A DNA stretch of 64,000 nucleotides from Pseudaeromonas sp963677375 (GCA_963677375.2 CAXXIF010000006.1:62001-126000), one strand, 5' to 3'; shown: positions 17,287-25,791, numbered from the stretch's first letter. Numbers and translations: made by a program. Notes: generated by a model from the sequence alone, not told the origin.

Positions 17287-18759
17287 ATGTTAGCTATGTT
17301 TACTGGCCTGAGTCCTGAACTCGGGATTAGCTTGTTTCTCGCTTTGGTGTTTGTGCTGGCCTATGAGTTTATTAATGGCTTTCACGATACAGCCAATGCT
17401 GTTGCTACTGTGATTTATACCAAGGCGATGCCTCCTCATATGGCGGTCGTTGCTTCGGGCCTCTTCAATTTCTCCGGCGTTATGCTGGGAGGCTTGGGAG
17501 TCGCCTATGCCATTGTGCATCTGCTGCCGGTTGATTTATTGCTGAACGTGGCATCCGCTCATGGCATGATCATGGTTTTCTCACTGCTGGCTTCCGCGAT
17601 TTTATGGAATTTGGGGACCTGGTATCTGGGGTTGCCTGCATCCAGCTCTCATACCCTGATCGGGGCCATTTTGGGCGTTGGCGCGGCCAATGCGTTTATT
17701 AATGGCGCGCCGCTTAGCAGTGGTATCAATGTGCAAAAGGCCATTGATATCATGCTGTCGCTGATTATTTCACCGACAGTGGGTTTGGTGATCGCTGGCT
17801 TGTTGTTACTGTTGGCCAAGCGTGTCTGGAAGGAAAGCAAGATCCATAAAAGCCCCGAAGAGCGGCAACAGGTCGATGGTAAGAAGCATCCTCCATTTTG
17901 GACCCGCTTTACCCTGATTGCTTCGGCTATGGGGGTCAGCTTTGTGCATGGCTCCAACGATGGTCAAAAAGGGATCGGGATGATCATGCTGGTGCTGATC
18001 GGAATCGTTCCGGGCCAGTTTGTGGTTAATCTGGAAAGTACGGCGTACCAAGTGGCGCGGACTCGTGATGCTGCATTGCACATGCAGACCTTTTATGAAA
18101 AAAATCAGGAACAGCTTTCCCGTCTAATGGCGCTGGGGAAGGATGCAAATCACACCCTTCCGCCGATCTTCAAGTGCGATACCCAGCAGACCATAGCGGC
18201 GATCCAAACTCTGGGTACGCTTCTGGAAAATGTATCCAGTTATCAGCAACTCGATACCGAAGGTCGACGCCAAGTGCGGCGTTTGTTGCTGTGCATCGAT
18301 GATAGTGCCAAGAAGGTTAGCAAGATGGATTCCATTTCCGGAAAGGAAAGGGATGACCTGACTAAGCTGCGTAAAGATCTGACTGCGACAACTGAATATG
18401 CCCCGACTTGGGTCATCATCGCGGTTGCTATGGCGTTGGGTGTTGGCACCATGATTGGTTGGAAGCGGATCGTGTTGACCGTTGGGGAAAAGATCGGCCA
18501 GAAAGGCATGACGTATTCCCAAGGTATGGCGGCCCAGATCACGGCTGCAGCCGCGATTGGTATTGCCAGTCTCACCGGCATGCCGGTTTCCACAACGCAT
18601 GTATTGTCATCGGCCGTGGCTGGTACCATGATTGCGAATCGCACCGGCTTACAATCTGGGACCATTAAAAATATCGTCATGGCGTGGGTGCTGACTCTGC
18701 CCGCCACCTTCTTGCTCTCTGGCGGTATGTTCTATCTGTTGAGCCGTTTCGTCGGCTAA
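17287..18759 (+). CDS. pitA: low-affinity inorganic phosphate transporter, PiT family
   Basis: Proton-driven uptake of metal-phosphate complexes. 490 residues (499 in E. coli). Both PiT signature repeats are present: YEFINGFHDTANAVATVIYT near residue 30 and FVHGSNDGQKGIGMI near residue 220, with GLPASSSHTLIGAILG and GMPVSTTHVLSSAVAG further along. The start at 17287 was chosen because the protein then begins like E. coli PitA; the frame extends upstream to 17212. It has no pho-box I can identify. A terminator follows at 18783. Confidence 0.95.
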   Translation: MLAMFTGLSPELGISLFLALVFVLAYEFINGFHDTANAVATVIYTKAMPPHMAVVASGLFNFSGVMLGGLGVAYAIVHLLPVDLLLNVASAHGMIMVFSLLASAILWNLGTWYLGLPASSSHTLIGAILGVGAANAFINGAPLSSGINVQKAIDIMLSLIISPTVGLVIAGLLLLLAKRVWKESKIHKSPEERQQVDGKKHPPFWTRFTLIASAMGVSFVHGSNDGQKGIGMIMLVLIGIVPGQFVVNLESTAYQVARTRDAALHMQTFYEKNQEQLSRLMALGKDANHTLPPIFKCDTQQTIAAIQTLGTLLENVSSYQQLDTEGRRQVRRLLLCIDDSAKKVSKMDSISGKERDDLTKLRKDLTATTEYAPTWVIIAVAMALGVGTMIGWKRIVLTVGEKIGQKGMTYSQGMAAQITAAAAIGIASLTGMPVSTTHVLSSAVAGTMIANRTGLQSGTIKNIVMAWVLTLPATFLLSGGMFYLLSRFVG

Positions 18760-18782
18760 GCCTGCGTTCATTCGGTACTGAT

Positions 18783-18814
18783 AAAAGCCCCTGGCGCGAG
18801 CCCGGGGCTTTTTG
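18783..18814 (+). terminator. terminator after pitA
   Basis: AAAAGCCCC paired with GGGGCTTTTT around a GC-rich loop. It lies between pitA and the convergent exporter gene. Confidence 0.85.
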
Positions 18815-18890
18815 TTTATTCATCTTTTATGCAGACACCATTATGTATTGGCGCGCCATTCTTTGGATGAGAGAAACAAGATCGGGAAGC

Positions 18891-19778
18891 TTAATGTCGA
18901 CGTTTTCCAACTTGCCAGATCCCGGCTAATACCAGAATGACTCCGCACCACTGCAAGGGCGATAGCCATTCATCCAGGAGTTGCATGCTCATGATGATGG
19001 TCAGTATGGGTCCTAAACTGCCGATGATGGCTGTCTTCCCGGCACCAATTCGCACCATGGCGGCCGAGAGAGCATACAGCGGCAGTACGGTGGAGAAGAG
19101 TGCCATGGCCAGGCCGTATCCCCAGACGGGGAGGGGTTGGACCCAAAGAGCCTGTGGCGAGCGGGTGATAGCAAAGTGTAAAAACATGGCTAAAGCGGAT
19201 ACCCCTAACGCCAGCTCGGTGAAGCGCATGCTGCCGACGCGTTGAATCACGGCAGGGCTCCATGTCAGGTACAGGGCATAGGTCAGGGTACTGGCAGCAA
19301 TAAATAGAACCCCCTGCCATTGGGCTTGAGCGGTTTGCAGGTCAGGGATCAGCACCAGCGCCATGCCAAAATAACTGAGCAACAAGGCTTTGCGGGTTGC
19401 AAGCGAGATGGCGGTCCGGCTGAGCCATGCCGAAAACAGCACGGTCAAGGTTGGATAAAGGCAAAGGATCATTCTCTCTACGCTGGCACTGACGGTTTCC
19501 AATCCGAGGAAATCCAGCAAACTGGAGAGGTAATAACCCAGTAACCCCAGGAGGACCAGCCAAGCCTTGTCGCGGCGGATCAGCGGTGTGGTTTGTGGGC
19601 GTTGATAGAGGCGAAACAGGGCTAAGAGGGGCAAGACCAGTAATAGCCGCAGCGTGACCATAGTGACGCCATCCACACCGTAGCGGTAGGCCAATTTGGC
19701 AAAAATAGCTTTGGCTGCAAAGCCACAGGCGGCGAGTGTGGCGAGTAACAAACCCAGATGATAAGAATTCAGGCGCAC
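18891..19778 (-). CDS. EamA/DMT-family transporter
   Basis: Drug/metabolite-transporter superfamily exporter: 295 residues, ten predicted membrane segments in two EamA repeats (about 5-140 and 150-290). The second repeat ends in the typical GAGKTAIIGSLGPILTIIMS and LDEWLSPLQWCGVILVLAGI pattern. Substrate unknown; relatives export amino acids or metabolites. The GTG at 19778 is taken as start because AAGGAG precedes it and the first membrane segment follows at once; the frame open to 19892 has no transport sequence. It stands alone, convergent with pitA. Confidence 0.85.
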   Translation of the reverse strand: MRLNSYHLGLLLATLAACGFAAKAIFAKLAYRYGVDGVTMVTLRLLLVLPLLALFRLYQRPQTTPLIRRDKAWLVLLGLLGYYLSSLLDFLGLETVSASVERMILCLYPTLTVLFSAWLSRTAISLATRKALLLSYFGMALVLIPDLQTAQAQWQGVLFIAASTLTYALYLTWSPAVIQRVGSMRFTELALGVSALAMFLHFAITRSPQALWVQPLPVWGYGLAMALFSTVLPLYALSAAMVRIGAGKTAIIGSLGPILTIIMSMQLLDEWLSPLQWCGVILVLAGIWQVGKRRH

Positions 19779-19941
19779 CTGTGGCTCCTTGGGGGGGCAA
19801 TAGCAGGCAGCATGGAGCAGCGCAGGAGGTGGGTCAAGACATGAGCTGTTCGCTACTGGGTCGAAACATACCGCTGGTGGCCGCAATGACAAGCAAGCTA
19901 GCCGCCAATCCAGCGGCTAACCTACGACTATCTTCTTCCTG

Positions 19942-20364
19942 TTATGCCGTACGATCTGTGCGGAAGAGACTACGACTGGGGGAGAGTGCAAACTTGCCAT
20001 CGCCGAGCAAAATCAAGGCTAGCTGGGTCAGAGCAAGAAATGCTGGATATTCCCAGCCACCATTGGCATTGGTGAATCCCCAGCCATTGCCGGAATGTAC
20101 GACCCAGGCACCGAGCAATACGGGCAGTTGCAGCAGGGCCACCCAACGGGTTTGAAAGCCAAGCAGTAACAGAAGTCCACCACCGAATTCGGCGGCCATG
20201 GTCAACCAGGCAAATGGCGCCGGGATACCCATTGAAGCAAAGAAACCGACGGTTCCGGCTGGAGTGAAAACCAGGATCTTCGTTAATCCATGGGCGACAA
20301 ACATAGTGCCCAGTGTCAGACGCAATACGAGTGCGGCATATGGTGCAGTGCGTACATCAATCAT
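19942..20364 (-). CDS. DoxX-family membrane protein
   Basis: 140 residues, four hydrophobic segments, with the DoxX opening LVLRLTLGTMFVAHGLTKIL and a later FGGGLLLLLGFQTRWVALL. DoxX proteins are membrane partners of redox or sulfur enzymes, and many are annotated as quinol-linked or thiol-oxidation helpers; the role here is unknown. GAGGAT precedes the ATG at 20364. It lies 59 bases after the dioxygenase-like gene, so the two form an operon divergent from a LysR regulator. The same trio is common in proteobacteria. Confidence 0.85.
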   Translation of the reverse strand: MIDVRTAPYAALVLRLTLGTMFVAHGLTKILVFTPAGTVGFFASMGIPAPFAWLTMAAEFGGGLLLLLGFQTRWVALLQLPVLLGAWVVHSGNGWGFTNANGGWEYPAFLALTQLALILLGDGKFALSPSRSLFRTDRTA

Positions 20365-20423
20365 CGGTAAATCCTCATATTCAATCAATCGGGTGGTTAG
20401 GGTCCGCTGGTTAGTCACGCTGA

Positions 20424-21188
20424 CTAGCCAAATTGCACCGAGCGGTGAGAAAAAGATCCAAATTCGAAGCCAGTGATCGGGAAGCTAACGCGGTCGGCAG
20501 CTGCGCTGGCTCCCATGGCCACAAAAAGTGGTACCAGATGTTCGGGCGTGGGAACGGATTGCCGAACCCCGGGTGCGAGTTGCTGATACAGGATCAGGGA
20601 TTGGCGATCCCCTGCCAGCAAACGGGATGCAATCCAGCTGTCAAACTCGGCCGCCCAGGGGGCAATGACGCCATCCTCAGTCCACTGCCGCAAATTGTGC
20701 GTTAAATAGCCGCTGGTCAGGATCAGTATTCCTTCATCGCGCAAGGGCGCTAGCATCTTGCCCAATTCGAGCAGGGTTTGTGGGTCCTCGCTAGGCAGTG
20801 ACAGTTGGAGCACTGGAATATCGGCTGCAGGGTAAAAACCTATCAGTGGTACCCATACGCCATGATCAAATCCCCGCTCCGGCTGCTCCTGATAAGGGGC
20901 GACGTTGCTTTGCAGCAGTTGACGCACGCGGACCGCAAGCTGGGTTGCCGGTGGAGATGAATATTGGCGTTGGTAGTACTGGTTCGGGAAACCGTAAAAA
21001 TCATAGATCAGTGGTGTGGGGCTACTTGCTCCCAGGGTCAGGGGGTTACTTTGCCAGTGCGCCGAGATCACCACGACTCCTCTGGGACGAGGTAAAGCCT
21101 GGCCCCAGGTGGTCAATTGCTGCATCCGGTGCGGCAGATCCAGCATCAGTGGATTACCGTGAGCAACAAATAAGACTGGCATGCGCAT
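20424..21188 (-). CDS. extradiol ring-cleavage dioxygenase-like protein (YgiD/DODA class)
   Basis: Class III (LigB-like) fold of about 254 residues, metal dependent. Near the N-terminus it has VLFVAHGNPLMLDL with the conserved HGxP, then VVVISAHWQSN with the second metal His, and HGVWVPLIGFYP around residue 120, where a third conserved His lies. E. coli YgiD, similar in length, cleaves catechols such as DOPA; the natural substrate here is unknown. ATG at 21188 has GGAG upstream; two other in-frame ATGs lie close. Followed by the DoxX gene and divergent from a LysR gene, suggesting induction by a phenolic or oxidative signal. Confidence 0.85.
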   Translation of the reverse strand: MRMPVLFVAHGNPLMLDLPHRMQQLTTWGQALPRPRGVVVISAHWQSNPLTLGASSPTPLIYDFYGFPNQYYQRQYSSPPATQLAVRVRQLLQSNVAPYQEQPERGFDHGVWVPLIGFYPAADIPVLQLSLPSEDPQTLLELGKMLAPLRDEGILILTSGYLTHNLRQWTEDGVIAPWAAEFDSWIASRLLAGDRQSLILYQQLAPGVRQSVPTPEHLVPLFVAMGASAAADRVSFPITGFEFGSFSHRSVQFG

Positions 21189-21207
21189 GGTGATGATCTC
21201 CATAGGG

Positions 21208-21222
21208 TTCCAAGTAATTGAA
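21208..21222. promoter_or_regulatory. candidate LysR binding half-symmetry between divergent genes
   Basis: TTC, nine bases, GAA: a T-N11-A type interrupted dyad within the 76-base gap between the dioxygenase-like gene and the LysR gene. Position fits; the dyad is short. Confidence 0.3.
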
Positions 21223-21264
21223 TGCCATAATAAGGTTTACGGATGAGAGGGGAAGTCCATAAAT

Positions 21265-22197
21265 ATGACACTCAGTGTTGACAATTTGGAAACCATTGCC
21301 GGGCCGATCGCGGATCTACGGGCGTTCTGCCGAGTGGTGGAGTTGGGTTCGATTTCAGCCGCGGCTCGCTTGCAAGGTGAGACCAAGGGGGGGATTAGTC
21401 GGCGTATCACCCGGTTGGAATTGCAGTTGGGCATCCAGTTATTGGCTCGCCATCCGCGCTCTGTGGTACCGACGGCAGAAGGATTACTCTTTTACTCGAA
21501 AGTTCGAGCCGGATTGCTGCTGTTAGAGGAGGGGGCCGAGTTAGCACGGGAATCGAAAAATGAGCCCCGGGGATTATTGCGGATCACGGCGCCGATGGAC
21601 CTGGCTCTGGAGTGGCTAGCGCCGTTATTGGTCGAGTTTCAATTTGTTTATCCGCAGTTGATGGTTGAATTACTGAGTGCGGATGAACGCCTGGATCTGG
21701 TTGCTCACCAGATTGATGTGGCCTTGCGAGCCACGGGTACCGGTGGTTTGCCGGATATGGGTTATAGTGCCCGACGACTCACGGAGTTACGTTTGGGCTT
21801 CTTTGCCTCTACAGAATATCTGGCCCGGACTAGAGTGCCTGATTCGCCTGAAGAACTGCAGCAGCATGCCTTGATTTTACGAACTTCGAAATCCAGTGCA
21901 CCAACGCTTACCTGTGATGATCCTGCCTGTTCGCCTTTCCTTTTGCGCCAGCCACCGCGTTTTAGTTCCAACAGTTTTGCCAGCGTGCTGCGCCTGACGT
22001 TGGCTGGGGCGGGCATCGGCTTTATGCCAATATTGATTGCTCAGGCGGCGCTGTTGCGCGGTGAATTGGTTCCTGTTCTGCCTCACTGGCAAGGGGAGCA
22101 GAGCGAGCTATTCATGATTACCTTGGGCGGTCAGCGTGCACCAGCTAAGGTATTGGCGTTCAAGCAGTTTTTGCAGCAAAAAATAGGATCTAACTGA
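21265..22197 (+). CDS. LysR-family transcriptional regulator
   Basis: 310 residues. The winged helix-turn-helix at residues 15-75 reads LRAFCRVVELGSISAAARLQ and then GGISRRITRLELQLGIQLL; the following 200 residues form the two-lobed effector domain (LLRITAPMDLALEWLAPLLV onward). The helix-turn-helix region is preceded by about 15 extra residues, as in several LysR proteins of the DoxX/pirin type loci. It is divergent from the dioxygenase-DoxX pair and probably controls it and itself. AGAGGGGA precedes the ATG. Confidence 0.9.
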   Translation: MTLSVDNLETIAGPIADLRAFCRVVELGSISAAARLQGETKGGISRRITRLELQLGIQLLARHPRSVVPTAEGLLFYSKVRAGLLLLEEGAELARESKNEPRGLLRITAPMDLALEWLAPLLVEFQFVYPQLMVELLSADERLDLVAHQIDVALRATGTGGLPDMGYSARRLTELRLGFFASTEYLARTRVPDSPEELQQHALILRTSKSSAPTLTCDDPACSPFLLRQPPRFSSNSFASVLRLTLAGAGIGFMPILIAQAALLRGELVPVLPHWQGEQSELFMITLGGQRAPAKVLAFKQFLQQKIGSN

Positions 22198-22265
22198 CAG
22201 AGCCTGCCATGCTTGTTTACAGACATATTCGGCATACAGAACACCGGCCGAGGAGAGTGGTATTT

Positions 22266-22820
22266 ATGCTGGCATTGATAGTTGCAGCCTGGATCAGCAC
22301 ACATGACGTGCGTCCACTGGCCGAAGAAAGCTGGGTCACCCTACCTGTGTCACAGCTGAACTACGCACCGCAGCCTCAGGCTTTGCGTCTGGCATGGTAT
22401 GGTGACATGTATGATGCCCAACGAGTTGAGCAAACGGCACGTGGTTGGCGCGCGCTGTTTCATGTTCGAGTGAGTGGGCCCGTGCAAGTCTATCTGGATG
22501 AGAGTGTGCCGGCGGCAGCGCCGGATTTGATGGTAAAATCCGGGACTCTGGTTTGCCATCGCGTCACAAAGGCGGGGGAGACACTCTGGCATGTGGGCCA
22601 ACAATTGGCCGGGGATAACGATCCGTATCTGTTTGTCTTGGCCCTCTTTGCCGCCAATCGCGACACGCTGGATAACAATCCCGATGAGTTACGGATTGGT
22701 GATGAGTTACGTTGTCCGAAGGAACAAGAGTTCGCCGTCTTTTCCCAGATGCTACCGGCCGAACGGCGAGCAACCTATCGACGTCTACTCGCCTATGGAG
22801 AACGGCTCAAGCGACATTGA
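22266..22820 (+). CDS. exported protein with LysM-like domain
   Basis: 184 residues from the ATG at 22266, which follows GAGGAGAG and starts a hydrophobic signal segment (MLALIVAAWIS). A start at 22209 would add a basic N-terminus of 19 residues and make it an anchored protein. Around residues 95-155 a LysM-like repeat appears: HRVTKAGETLWHVGQQLAGD, then LALFAANRDTL and LRIGDELRCP, which resembles the peptidoglycan-binding module near the FimV N-terminus. The first part is not recognised. A cell-wall-associated role is likely. It lies 11 bases to 68 bases behind the LysR gene, depending on the start. Confidence 0.7.
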   Translation: MLALIVAAWISTHDVRPLAEESWVTLPVSQLNYAPQPQALRLAWYGDMYDAQRVEQTARGWRALFHVRVSGPVQVYLDESVPAAAPDLMVKSGTLVCHRVTKAGETLWHVGQQLAGDNDPYLFVLALFAANRDTLDNNPDELRIGDELRCPKEQEFAVFSQMLPAERRATYRRLLAYGERLKRH

Positions 22821-22934
22821 ATTGCTTGTTTATCGCCTACTCCGATGATAATATCCGCAGCCGTTTTACCCGAGGCAACTGGACGGTCGCATCTGGTCGC
22901 CAACCATTCATCTATTGAAATAGTGAGATTAACC

Positions 22935-23222
22935 ATGGCTTATTCATTCGAAGCTCAAGTACGTTCCGACCTGGGGAAAGGTGCGAGCCGCCGCCTGCGT
23001 CGTGACGAGAAGATCCCGGCAGTTGTATACGGTGCTGGCCAAGAAGCCGTTTCCGTTGTTGTCGACTTCAACAAGATCACCGTTGCCCAAGCGTTTGACT
23101 CTTTCTACAGCGAAACCATTACCTTGGTTATCGACGGTAAAGAAGTTGCTGTGAAGGTTGCCGCTGTTCAGCGTCACCCGGTCAAGCCGAAAGTTGTCCA
23201 TCTGGACTTCGTTCGCGTCTAA
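22935..23222 (+). CDS. rplY: 50S ribosomal protein L25
   Basis: Binds 5S rRNA in the large subunit. 95 residues (94 in E. coli), the short form without the CTC-type C-terminal domain. Recognised by FEAQVRSDLGKGASRRLRR at the start and PVKPKVVHLDFVRV at the end. The ATG at 22935 matches the E. coli N-terminus; 30 more codons are open upstream. Codon use looks strongly biased, as in ribosomal genes. A terminator follows within 20 bases. Confidence 0.96.
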   Translation: MAYSFEAQVRSDLGKGASRRLRRDEKIPAVVYGAGQEAVSVVVDFNKITVAQAFDSFYSETITLVIDGKEVAVKVAAVQRHPVKPKVVHLDFVRV

Positions 23223-23237
23223 GTCTCTGGCTTAGTA

Positions 23238-23264
23238 AAGAGGCGCTCATTGAGCGCCTTTTTT
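23238..23264 (+). terminator. terminator after rplY
   Basis: AGGCGCT paired with AGCGCCT around CATTG, then six T. Confidence 0.88.
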
Positions 23265-23325
23265 GTTGCCTTCTTGCTAACCTTGTTTCACCCTGCTTTC
23301 CGAGCCCTCAACAGAGCATATTTCC

Positions 23326-24161
23326 ATGATTAGACTTGGTTCCATGAACGCCCTGACCCTCTTGCGGCGCGATGATAAAGGTGGTTGGTTGGATGCCGAA
23401 GAGTTTGGGGAAGTCTTGCTTCCCATGCGGCAACTACCACGAGATGCCAAGCCTGGCAGCGCCGTGAAAGTATTCGTTTACCTCGATGGGGACGAAGAGC
23501 TGGTCATCACCGGATTCAAGCCTTATGCCCAAGTGGGGGAATTTGTGGGTCTCAAGGTGGTAAGCGCCAGCCGGATCGGTGCCTTCCTGGATTGGGGGTT
23601 GAAGAAGGATCTGTTTGTTCCTGAGCGGAACAAGCCCAAGCCATGCAGGTGGATAAACATTATGTTGTTTACCTTTATCTGGATCGCGAAGGTCGAGTGG
23701 CGGCAACCAGCAAGTTGGACCGTTTTCTGGATGAGGGCTGGCCGGAGTATAAGCCGGGGGATGCAGTCACAGTGTTGCCCTGCGAGAATACGCCGTTAGG
23801 GATCAAAGCGTTGGTCGATGGCCGATTCTGGGGCGTTCTGTACCGGAATGAATTGTTTGGCAAAGTGACCATAGGTCGTGAGATCCGTGGCTTCATCAAG
23901 CAGGTTCGAGAAGATGGCAAAATCGATCTGACGTTGAACCAGCCGGGTCAGGCGGGGACGGAAACCGCGGCCGAGAAGATCATGACTCGCTTGCAAAAGC
24001 AGGGTGGCTTTTTACCGGTGGGCGACAAGAGTAGCCCAGAAGTCATTTACCAGTTGTTTGCCATGAGTAAGGGAACATTCAAGAAAGCTATTGGCGCTCT
24101 CTACAAACAGGGACAGATCCTCATCGAAGAGGATGGTATTCGTCGGGTTGAGGGTTCCTAA
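23326..24161 (+). pseudogene. S1-domain RNA-binding protein, CvfB/YitL family, with one frameshift
   Basis: Two overlapping frames together give one CvfB-like protein of about 277 residues. The first (from 23326) carries the first two S1-like modules, including VGEFVGLKVVSASRIGAFLDWG and KKDLFVPERNKPKP. The second begins near 23641 with MQVDKHYVVYLYLDREGRVA, the third S1 module (GRFWGVLYRNELFGKVTIG), and a C-terminal winged-helix region (VIYQLFAMSKGTFKKAIGAL). The join needs one extra C in the AAGCCATG stretch at 23638-23644. Family members bind RNA and affect virulence-factor expression in Gram-positives; function in gammaproteobacteria is unclear. Either a broken gene or a missing base in the sequence. 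Confidence 0.8.
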
Positions 24162-24166
24162 CCATC

Positions 24167-24556
24167 ATGGCGAAGTCGCCCTGCCGCGGTGAGTGTCAGT
24201 TAGTATCTGATGTTTGTCGAGGTTGTTTCAGAACCCTGGATGAAATTACTCACTGGTCACGCATGACTGAGACAGAGCAGCAAACAGTGCTGACCGCCTT
24301 AGCAGTTCGCAAGTCAGGCCATGATATGCCCACATCGGTTGCACTATGGGTACCGGAGCAGCATGCTGAGCAGGCACTAGCCGTTTGCCCGCAGTGTGGT
24401 GAGCCATCCGGTTGCGCCATCTCGAAGGGTGAGAGCGCGGAGACCTGCTGGTGTATGTCATTACCGGTTGTAACCGTGGTGGTACGATATGATAGCTGCT
24501 GGTGCCTCAAATGTCTGATGCACCAGCAAAGCATGATCGGCAATTTCGAGAATTGA
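24167..24556 (+). CDS. DUF1289 protein joined to a cysteine-rich CWC domain
   Basis: 129 residues, starting 5 bases after the cvfB-like gene. Residues 1-45 are a DUF1289 module: SPCRGECQLVSDVCRGCFRT, then EITHWSRMTETEQ. Residues 70-120 match the Cys-rich CWC family: CPQCGEPSGC, CWCMSLP and CWCLKCLM. Ten or more Cys in total suggest two metal-binding sites, probably zinc or iron-sulfur. Each module normally occurs as a small separate protein in gammaproteobacteria as far as I know. No function is established for either. No ribosome site stands out, so it may rely on coupling to the gene before it. Confidence 0.8.
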   Translation: MAKSPCRGECQLVSDVCRGCFRTLDEITHWSRMTETEQQTVLTALAVRKSGHDMPTSVALWVPEQHAEQALAVCPQCGEPSGCAISKGESAETCWCMSLPVVTVVVRYDSCWCLKCLMHQQSMIGNFEN

Positions 24557-24589
24557 TAGTGTTGATAATCGATAGCGTAGCGAGTTGAT

Positions 24590-24907
24590 TTAGTCGGCGG
24601 GTTTCCAACGGATTACAGCTCTGCTGCGCTCGCCCGATACAGGTATGAGTAGTTTGGCGTAAATCACACTGAATTCGTCCTGATGATCCAGTAATCCCAC
24701 CCAGACTTCAACCCACTCGGCTGTTGAAAATGGGCCCAACTCCGTCGTCCAATCCAGTGACGGAGAGCAACTCTCTACCGCCCCTCGCTCTTCAAACTCC
24801 AACGTGATATCGACAATATCCTCTGGCGGCAAGTACTCGGCTGCTTGTTCTAAAAACAACTCATAGCCCAGTTCCAAAAGCTGTTCCGGAGATAGGTTAA
24901 CGGCCAT
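24590..24907 (-). CDS. DUF440 family double-strand DNA mimic protein
   Basis: 105 residues, very acidic. The sequence LEQAAEYLPPEDIVDITLEF followed by EERGAVE and a DW-containing loop matches the YciU/HI1450 family, whose members place carboxylates like DNA phosphates and bind DNA-binding proteins such as HU. In E. coli yciU lies just after oppF; here it is far from opp and convergent with the DUF1289-CWC gene. A start at 24907 (ATG) fits the family N-terminus. Confidence 0.82.
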   Translation of the reverse strand: MAVNLSPEQLLELGYELFLEQAAEYLPPEDIVDITLEFEERGAVESCSPSLDWTTELGPFSTAEWVEVWVGLLDHQDEFSVIYAKLLIPVSGERSRAVIRWKPAD

Positions 24908-25241
24908 GAAAATTCCTTCTATATAGATATGCTGACATTAAACCAGCTCTGATGCGTTTGCGCATCCAGCGAAGATAAGATACCTGAGGAAGAAGTGGAT
25001 TCGGGTTCATTACCGAAACGAAGACAGATTCATGGTTTGATTGCCGAAGATCCGCCGTCATCAGCACCGTTCCGCGCAACAAAACAGAATAGTACTGCGT
25101 CAGTATGGTGCGATAACTCCTAGTGGGAAACAATCGAGACTGGCTTAACAAGCTATAGTTGTTAGAATGGCAGACGCGAAGTGTGAGGCCTTTGGATATG
25201 ATATCTGGGGCTGGTTCTATTAATACAAAGGGACAATTTAA
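24908..25241. other. gap with no convincing gene
   Basis: An 84-codon frame on the minus strand (24897-25151) is Arg-rich, lacks a ribosome site and overlaps the DUF440 start, so I do not call it. The right end holds the leader of the small lipoprotein, including AAGGGACA just before its ATG. Confidence 0.5.
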
Positions 25242-25442
25242 ATGAAGAACGCATTAATTCTGGCGGGTATGGTTGCAGTGGCTCTGACTGGCTGTGGTGA
25301 AAAGAAAGTTGAAGAAGCTGCACCAGCGCCAGTCGCTGCCGTAGAAGCTACTGCCGCCGTTGCAGCGTCCGCTGCCGTATCAGCCGCTGCTCCAACTGTT
25401 TCTGCTGCCGCCGCAACGTCTGCTGCCACCGAAACCAAATAA
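25242..25442 (+). CDS. small Ala-rich lipoprotein, 66 residues
   Basis: Signal peptide with lipobox L-T-G-C at Cys18 (MKNALILAGMVAVALTGC), then EKKVEEAAP and a tail made almost wholly of Ala, Val, Ser, Thr and Pro with a periodic A-x-A pattern. AAGGGACA precedes the ATG and a strong terminator follows, so it is a single gene. The low-complexity tail could be a flexible periplasmic spacer. No family recognised; such proteins are often passed over because of composition. It sits about 210 bases before the rRNA promoter. Confidence 0.8.
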   Translation: MKNALILAGMVAVALTGCGEKKVEEAAPAPVAAVEATAAVAASAAVSAAAPTVSAAAATSAATETK

Positions 25443-25458
25443 AGCCATCTGATTCTGA

Positions 25459-25488
25459 GAAAGCCGCCTTTTATCAGGCGGCTTTTTT
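25459..25488 (+). terminator. terminator after the small lipoprotein
   Basis: AAGCCGCC, loop TTTTATCA, GGCGGCTT, then T run. Confidence 0.9.
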
Positions 25489-25654
25489 ATGGAATAACCT
25501 CAGTGCCGAGTTTAGAGCCTGTAGGAGTAATAGATTCAATCTAGGGTTATCTATCATTTCATGTCTCGCTTGCCCTTTTTTTACTCGAATCGTATGCGAA
25601 ATCAACGGTGTTGATTGATGTTTGCGCAGTTGGACGTGGATCACGAAATTTTGC

Positions 25655-25682
25655 TTGTTGCCTGTTAGATTCTCCCTATAAT
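25655..25682 (+). promoter_or_regulatory. rRNA operon P1 promoter
   Basis: TTGTTG at 25655-25660, 16-base spacer, perfect TATAAT at 25677-25682, then a GCGACC discriminator, the sort of weak -35 with 16-base spacing seen in E. coli rrn P1. AT-rich tracts lie upstream (25540-25600) where an UP element or Fis sites would be. I see no clear second promoter before the 16S gene. Confidence 0.75.
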
Positions 25683-25750
25683 GCGACCCCACAGACACGG
25701 CGGGTTCGCCGGTCAACAGAAATAAACCTCAGGTCAAGCGCCAGTGGTAA

Positions 25751-25762
25751 GCTCTTTAACAA
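25751..25762 (+). promoter_or_regulatory. boxA antitermination site, 16S leader
   Basis: GCTCTTTAACAA, matching the rrn boxA consensus where NusB and ribosomal protein S10 bind. A second copy lies before 23S at 27758. Confidence 0.85.
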
Positions 25763-25765
25763 TCA

Positions 25766-25791
25766 AATCAAGCAATCTGTGTGGGCACTCA
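25766..25791 (+). other. upstream arm of the 16S processing stem
   Basis: These 26 bases pair with 27463-27488 downstream of 16S: 24 Watson-Crick pairs and two adjacent G-U pairs. This is the precursor stem that RNase III cuts. Together the arms enclose the whole 16S gene. Confidence 0.85.

Noticed and set aside
24897..25151. 84-codon minus-strand frame upstream of the DUF440 gene
   Set aside because: No ribosome site, overlaps the DUF440 start, Arg-rich with no pattern.
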